Both the position numbers and the translations under genes were made by a program. The notes under the pieces were generated by a model. That model did not search any database, was not told where the DNA came from, and saw nothing but the letters and a program-made list of their open reading frames with translations. Of a stretch of DNA of 64,000 nt, positions 62,040 to 64,000 are shown piece after piece (position 1 is the stretch's first letter; the number at the start of each line of letters is the position of its first letter). Source of the stretch: Sinotaia quadrata. Its lineage: Eukaryota; Mollusca; Gastropoda; Architaenioglossa; Viviparidae. Location of the stretch: NCBI GenBank assembly GCA_028829895.1, contig CM054181.1, forward strand, positions 12,863,001-12,927,000, given 5' to 3'.

Positions 62040-64000
62040 ACATGCTATTATGTATTTTGTCTTGTTGTGTGTTGGTTATATTAGTCTCTGTTCTTATGAT
62101 TACTTTTACTTTACTATATACAGTAAACACACACACAAACATTCACACTACTACTACTAATTATTCCTTTCACTGAACAACATTTTTTATTTGGGTTGAT
62201 AAAATAAAATGAACATGATGTAAGGTCTTCAGTGCTGAGGTTTTTAAACTTTTAAACTCCTTTCACAAAGAAAAGTCAGCTATATTACACCAACAGTATT
62301 ATCTGCCTAAAACCACAGTGGAGCAATAGAAGGTAATAACTGAACAAAGTTACGTCCAAATTTGTCATAGTTGCCATGATTATGACGTTTATTTTCCCAA
62401 TAATTAAATTTGATGGATGACCGAAATGTACTTTCAAGGTCTGAATTGGTTTAAACTACTAGTATTTTAGTAGAGAGCATATTCATTTGGCTTTGTTGAA
62501 ATAGAATTCATTCTTTAAGCTGAAAGATTTTTTAGCCATTACTCTTCTTTTTAATTAAATATTACTTTAAATTAGGAAATGTTTAATAACCAATGGGAGG
62601 GGGACCTCATCCAAACACCACAAACATAAATTTTGTACTCTTTTCTGAAAATGAGCTGACACTATAGATTACTACTATGATACATTTACAATTGCTTGGC
62701 ATTGTAATTTAAAACAAAACAGCTCACATGTCAGAGTGGCTACATTGTATCATGATAATTATGTTTTCACATTTAAGTGAAAACATATATCTTTACAAAT
62801 ATCTATGACAGTTAATTAATTATTTATTTACTTCATCCATCTGCTCTTTTAGTTGTATGCTTTTGGTCAGGTGTGTGCTGTCTATCATTGAGCATGCTAA
62901 TTCAGCCTGCATATTCTCACTGCTGCCAGGGCTGCATGCTTCACATCTGCAGAACTGGCTGGTTTGGGTTTTGCATCTGATTTCAGCATTCATTGATTTC
63001 ACTTTTTGGCACCAGTGATAATTTAATGAAGAGATATGGTGAAAAACCGTATGTTATTTCAGATCTGTTGATTTCAAATGAACTAGTTTCATGTTTTAGC
63101 AATTTAACTATTCAGACATATCATTTTAGGCAAAAACACTTTTATTATATTAGAACTATTCTTGCCATGCTTTTAATTAAGAAAAATGCCCCAGTGCTAT
63201 AAATCTTTCTGTTAATCCAAGAATATGCGTGAACTGTTTGCAAAAGAAACCATTCATGGAGTAAACGAATGTTGAAAGCTGATATATATGAAGAAAATTA
63301 TCAGTTTCAAAAGATACATTTTTTCTTTTGTTCTTACCAAATGTTAAAGGAAAATAACTACATTAGATTATTTCAGTTTAGAATAACCCTAATCCGAACT
63401 TGAAACCTTATTTGCTTACCTATCTCAATGATCAAGTCTAAAGCAGAATATAGTGTTGTGGGTGTGCATCTAAATTGTAGCCATAGCCTATTTAAACTAC
63501 CTTGTTAACTTTCTGTTAGAAGATACCTAGTTTGATCAGAGAAACATTGGCTACTGAGTGATTTTCACTTGAGGAAGAAAGCTAATTTTATTTTGCAATT
63601 GAAGCAAATGGTTTTCCTGTGCATTAAGGAAAGTGTTTTCAGTCTTTAAACTGAGTTTCATGAGCATGAAATCTAGCAGTTAAAAATGGTAGATCTCTGT
63701 GAACAGAAAGTAGTTTTGCAGATACAAGACAGAACTGAATGAACTTGTTTGCATTTAAAAGGGATAGCATCAGTCAACAGAACTTAGTTTTGCAGTTAAA
63801 CAGATAAAGCTTAATGAACTTTTCTTGCATTTAGAAGAGAGCACTCAACAAATGTCCCATAATAGTTTAATTAACCACCTTTCAATCTTGTGAATTTAAA
63901 TTTAGTCTAATTGTTGTTACAAACTAAACCTAAATGTAGATTAAAGCCCTCAGACCACTGGTCACCTGGTGCAGTAGCCACACACTTGCCAGTGTGATTT
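62040..64000. other. Right end of window, no recognised exon
   Basis: AT-rich. The only stretch with coding-like composition is the minus-strand frame at 62820-63002. A local 90-bp duplication with AACTTAGTTTTGCAG/AGTAGTTTTGCAG cores lies at about 63700-63830. Confidence 0.4.
62820..63002 (-). CDS. Minus-strand open frame, unrecognised
   Basis: About 60 codons reading KSMNAEIRCKTQTSQFCRC, then a Ser/Glu-rich region and ending KEQMDEVNK with stop TAA. It is notably less AT-rich than its surroundings and has mixed codon use, so it may be a terminal exon of another gene or a transposon fragment. No family is recognised and no partner exon was found. Confidence 0.2.
   Translation of the reverse strand: MKSMNAEIRCKTQTSQFCRCEACSPGSSENMQAELACSMIDSTHLTKSIQLKEQMDEVNK

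Overview
The window looks like a metazoan nuclear genome and contains no prokaryotic features. It is strongly AT-rich, with long introns, GT-AG splice junctions, microsatellites, dozens of minisatellites and remnants of several transposon families. The style (AT-rich, intron minisatellites, hAT and pogo-like debris) suggests a lophotrochozoan, perhaps a mollusc. That placement is inference only; nothing here fixes the species.

Region 1 (1-21250, + strand) is the 3' three quarters of a Pat1/PATL1 gene, the P-body mRNA decapping and decay scaffold. Twelve coding exons between 312 and 20147 splice in consistent phase into about 548 residues ending in TGA. The 5' end lies left of the window. The introns hold minisatellites, one roughly 1.6 kb interspersed repeat in minus orientation (12060-13615) and a shorter plus copy (18000-18635), a pogo/Tc1-like non-autonomous element with TA flanks (15975-17845), and a hAT-like MITE (19371-19553).

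Region 2 (21250-37800) is intergenic. I found no convincing gene in it. It has minisatellites, a (TG)n tract, a GC-richer old repeat (30600-31810), a possible retroelement remnant (32000-32730), CT-rich low-complexity DNA, and a 750-bp array of about 37-bp units just before the next gene.

Region 3 (37839-58477 and beyond, + strand) is a second gene, not completed in the window. Thirteen exons, plus one inferred 25-nt microexon, give about 520 codons: an N-terminal EF-hand-like pair followed by coiled coil. The layout and motifs resemble KASH5 (CCDC155) and possibly LRMP/IRAG2, adaptors that link membranes or the nuclear envelope to dynein. The C terminus, where a membrane or KASH segment would be expected, lies to the right. 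Two degenerate hAT transposons sit in one of its introns (46889-48605), and another copy of the interspersed repeat follows the last visible exon (60430-62035).

The most unusual signal is shared by both genes. In many introns the exon edge itself (acceptor plus first exon bases, or last exon bases plus donor) has been copied in tandem into the flanking intron, giving arrays of decaying decoy splice sites. In one case (57011-57061) the copy is a perfectly in-frame 17-codon exon with its own acceptor and donor.
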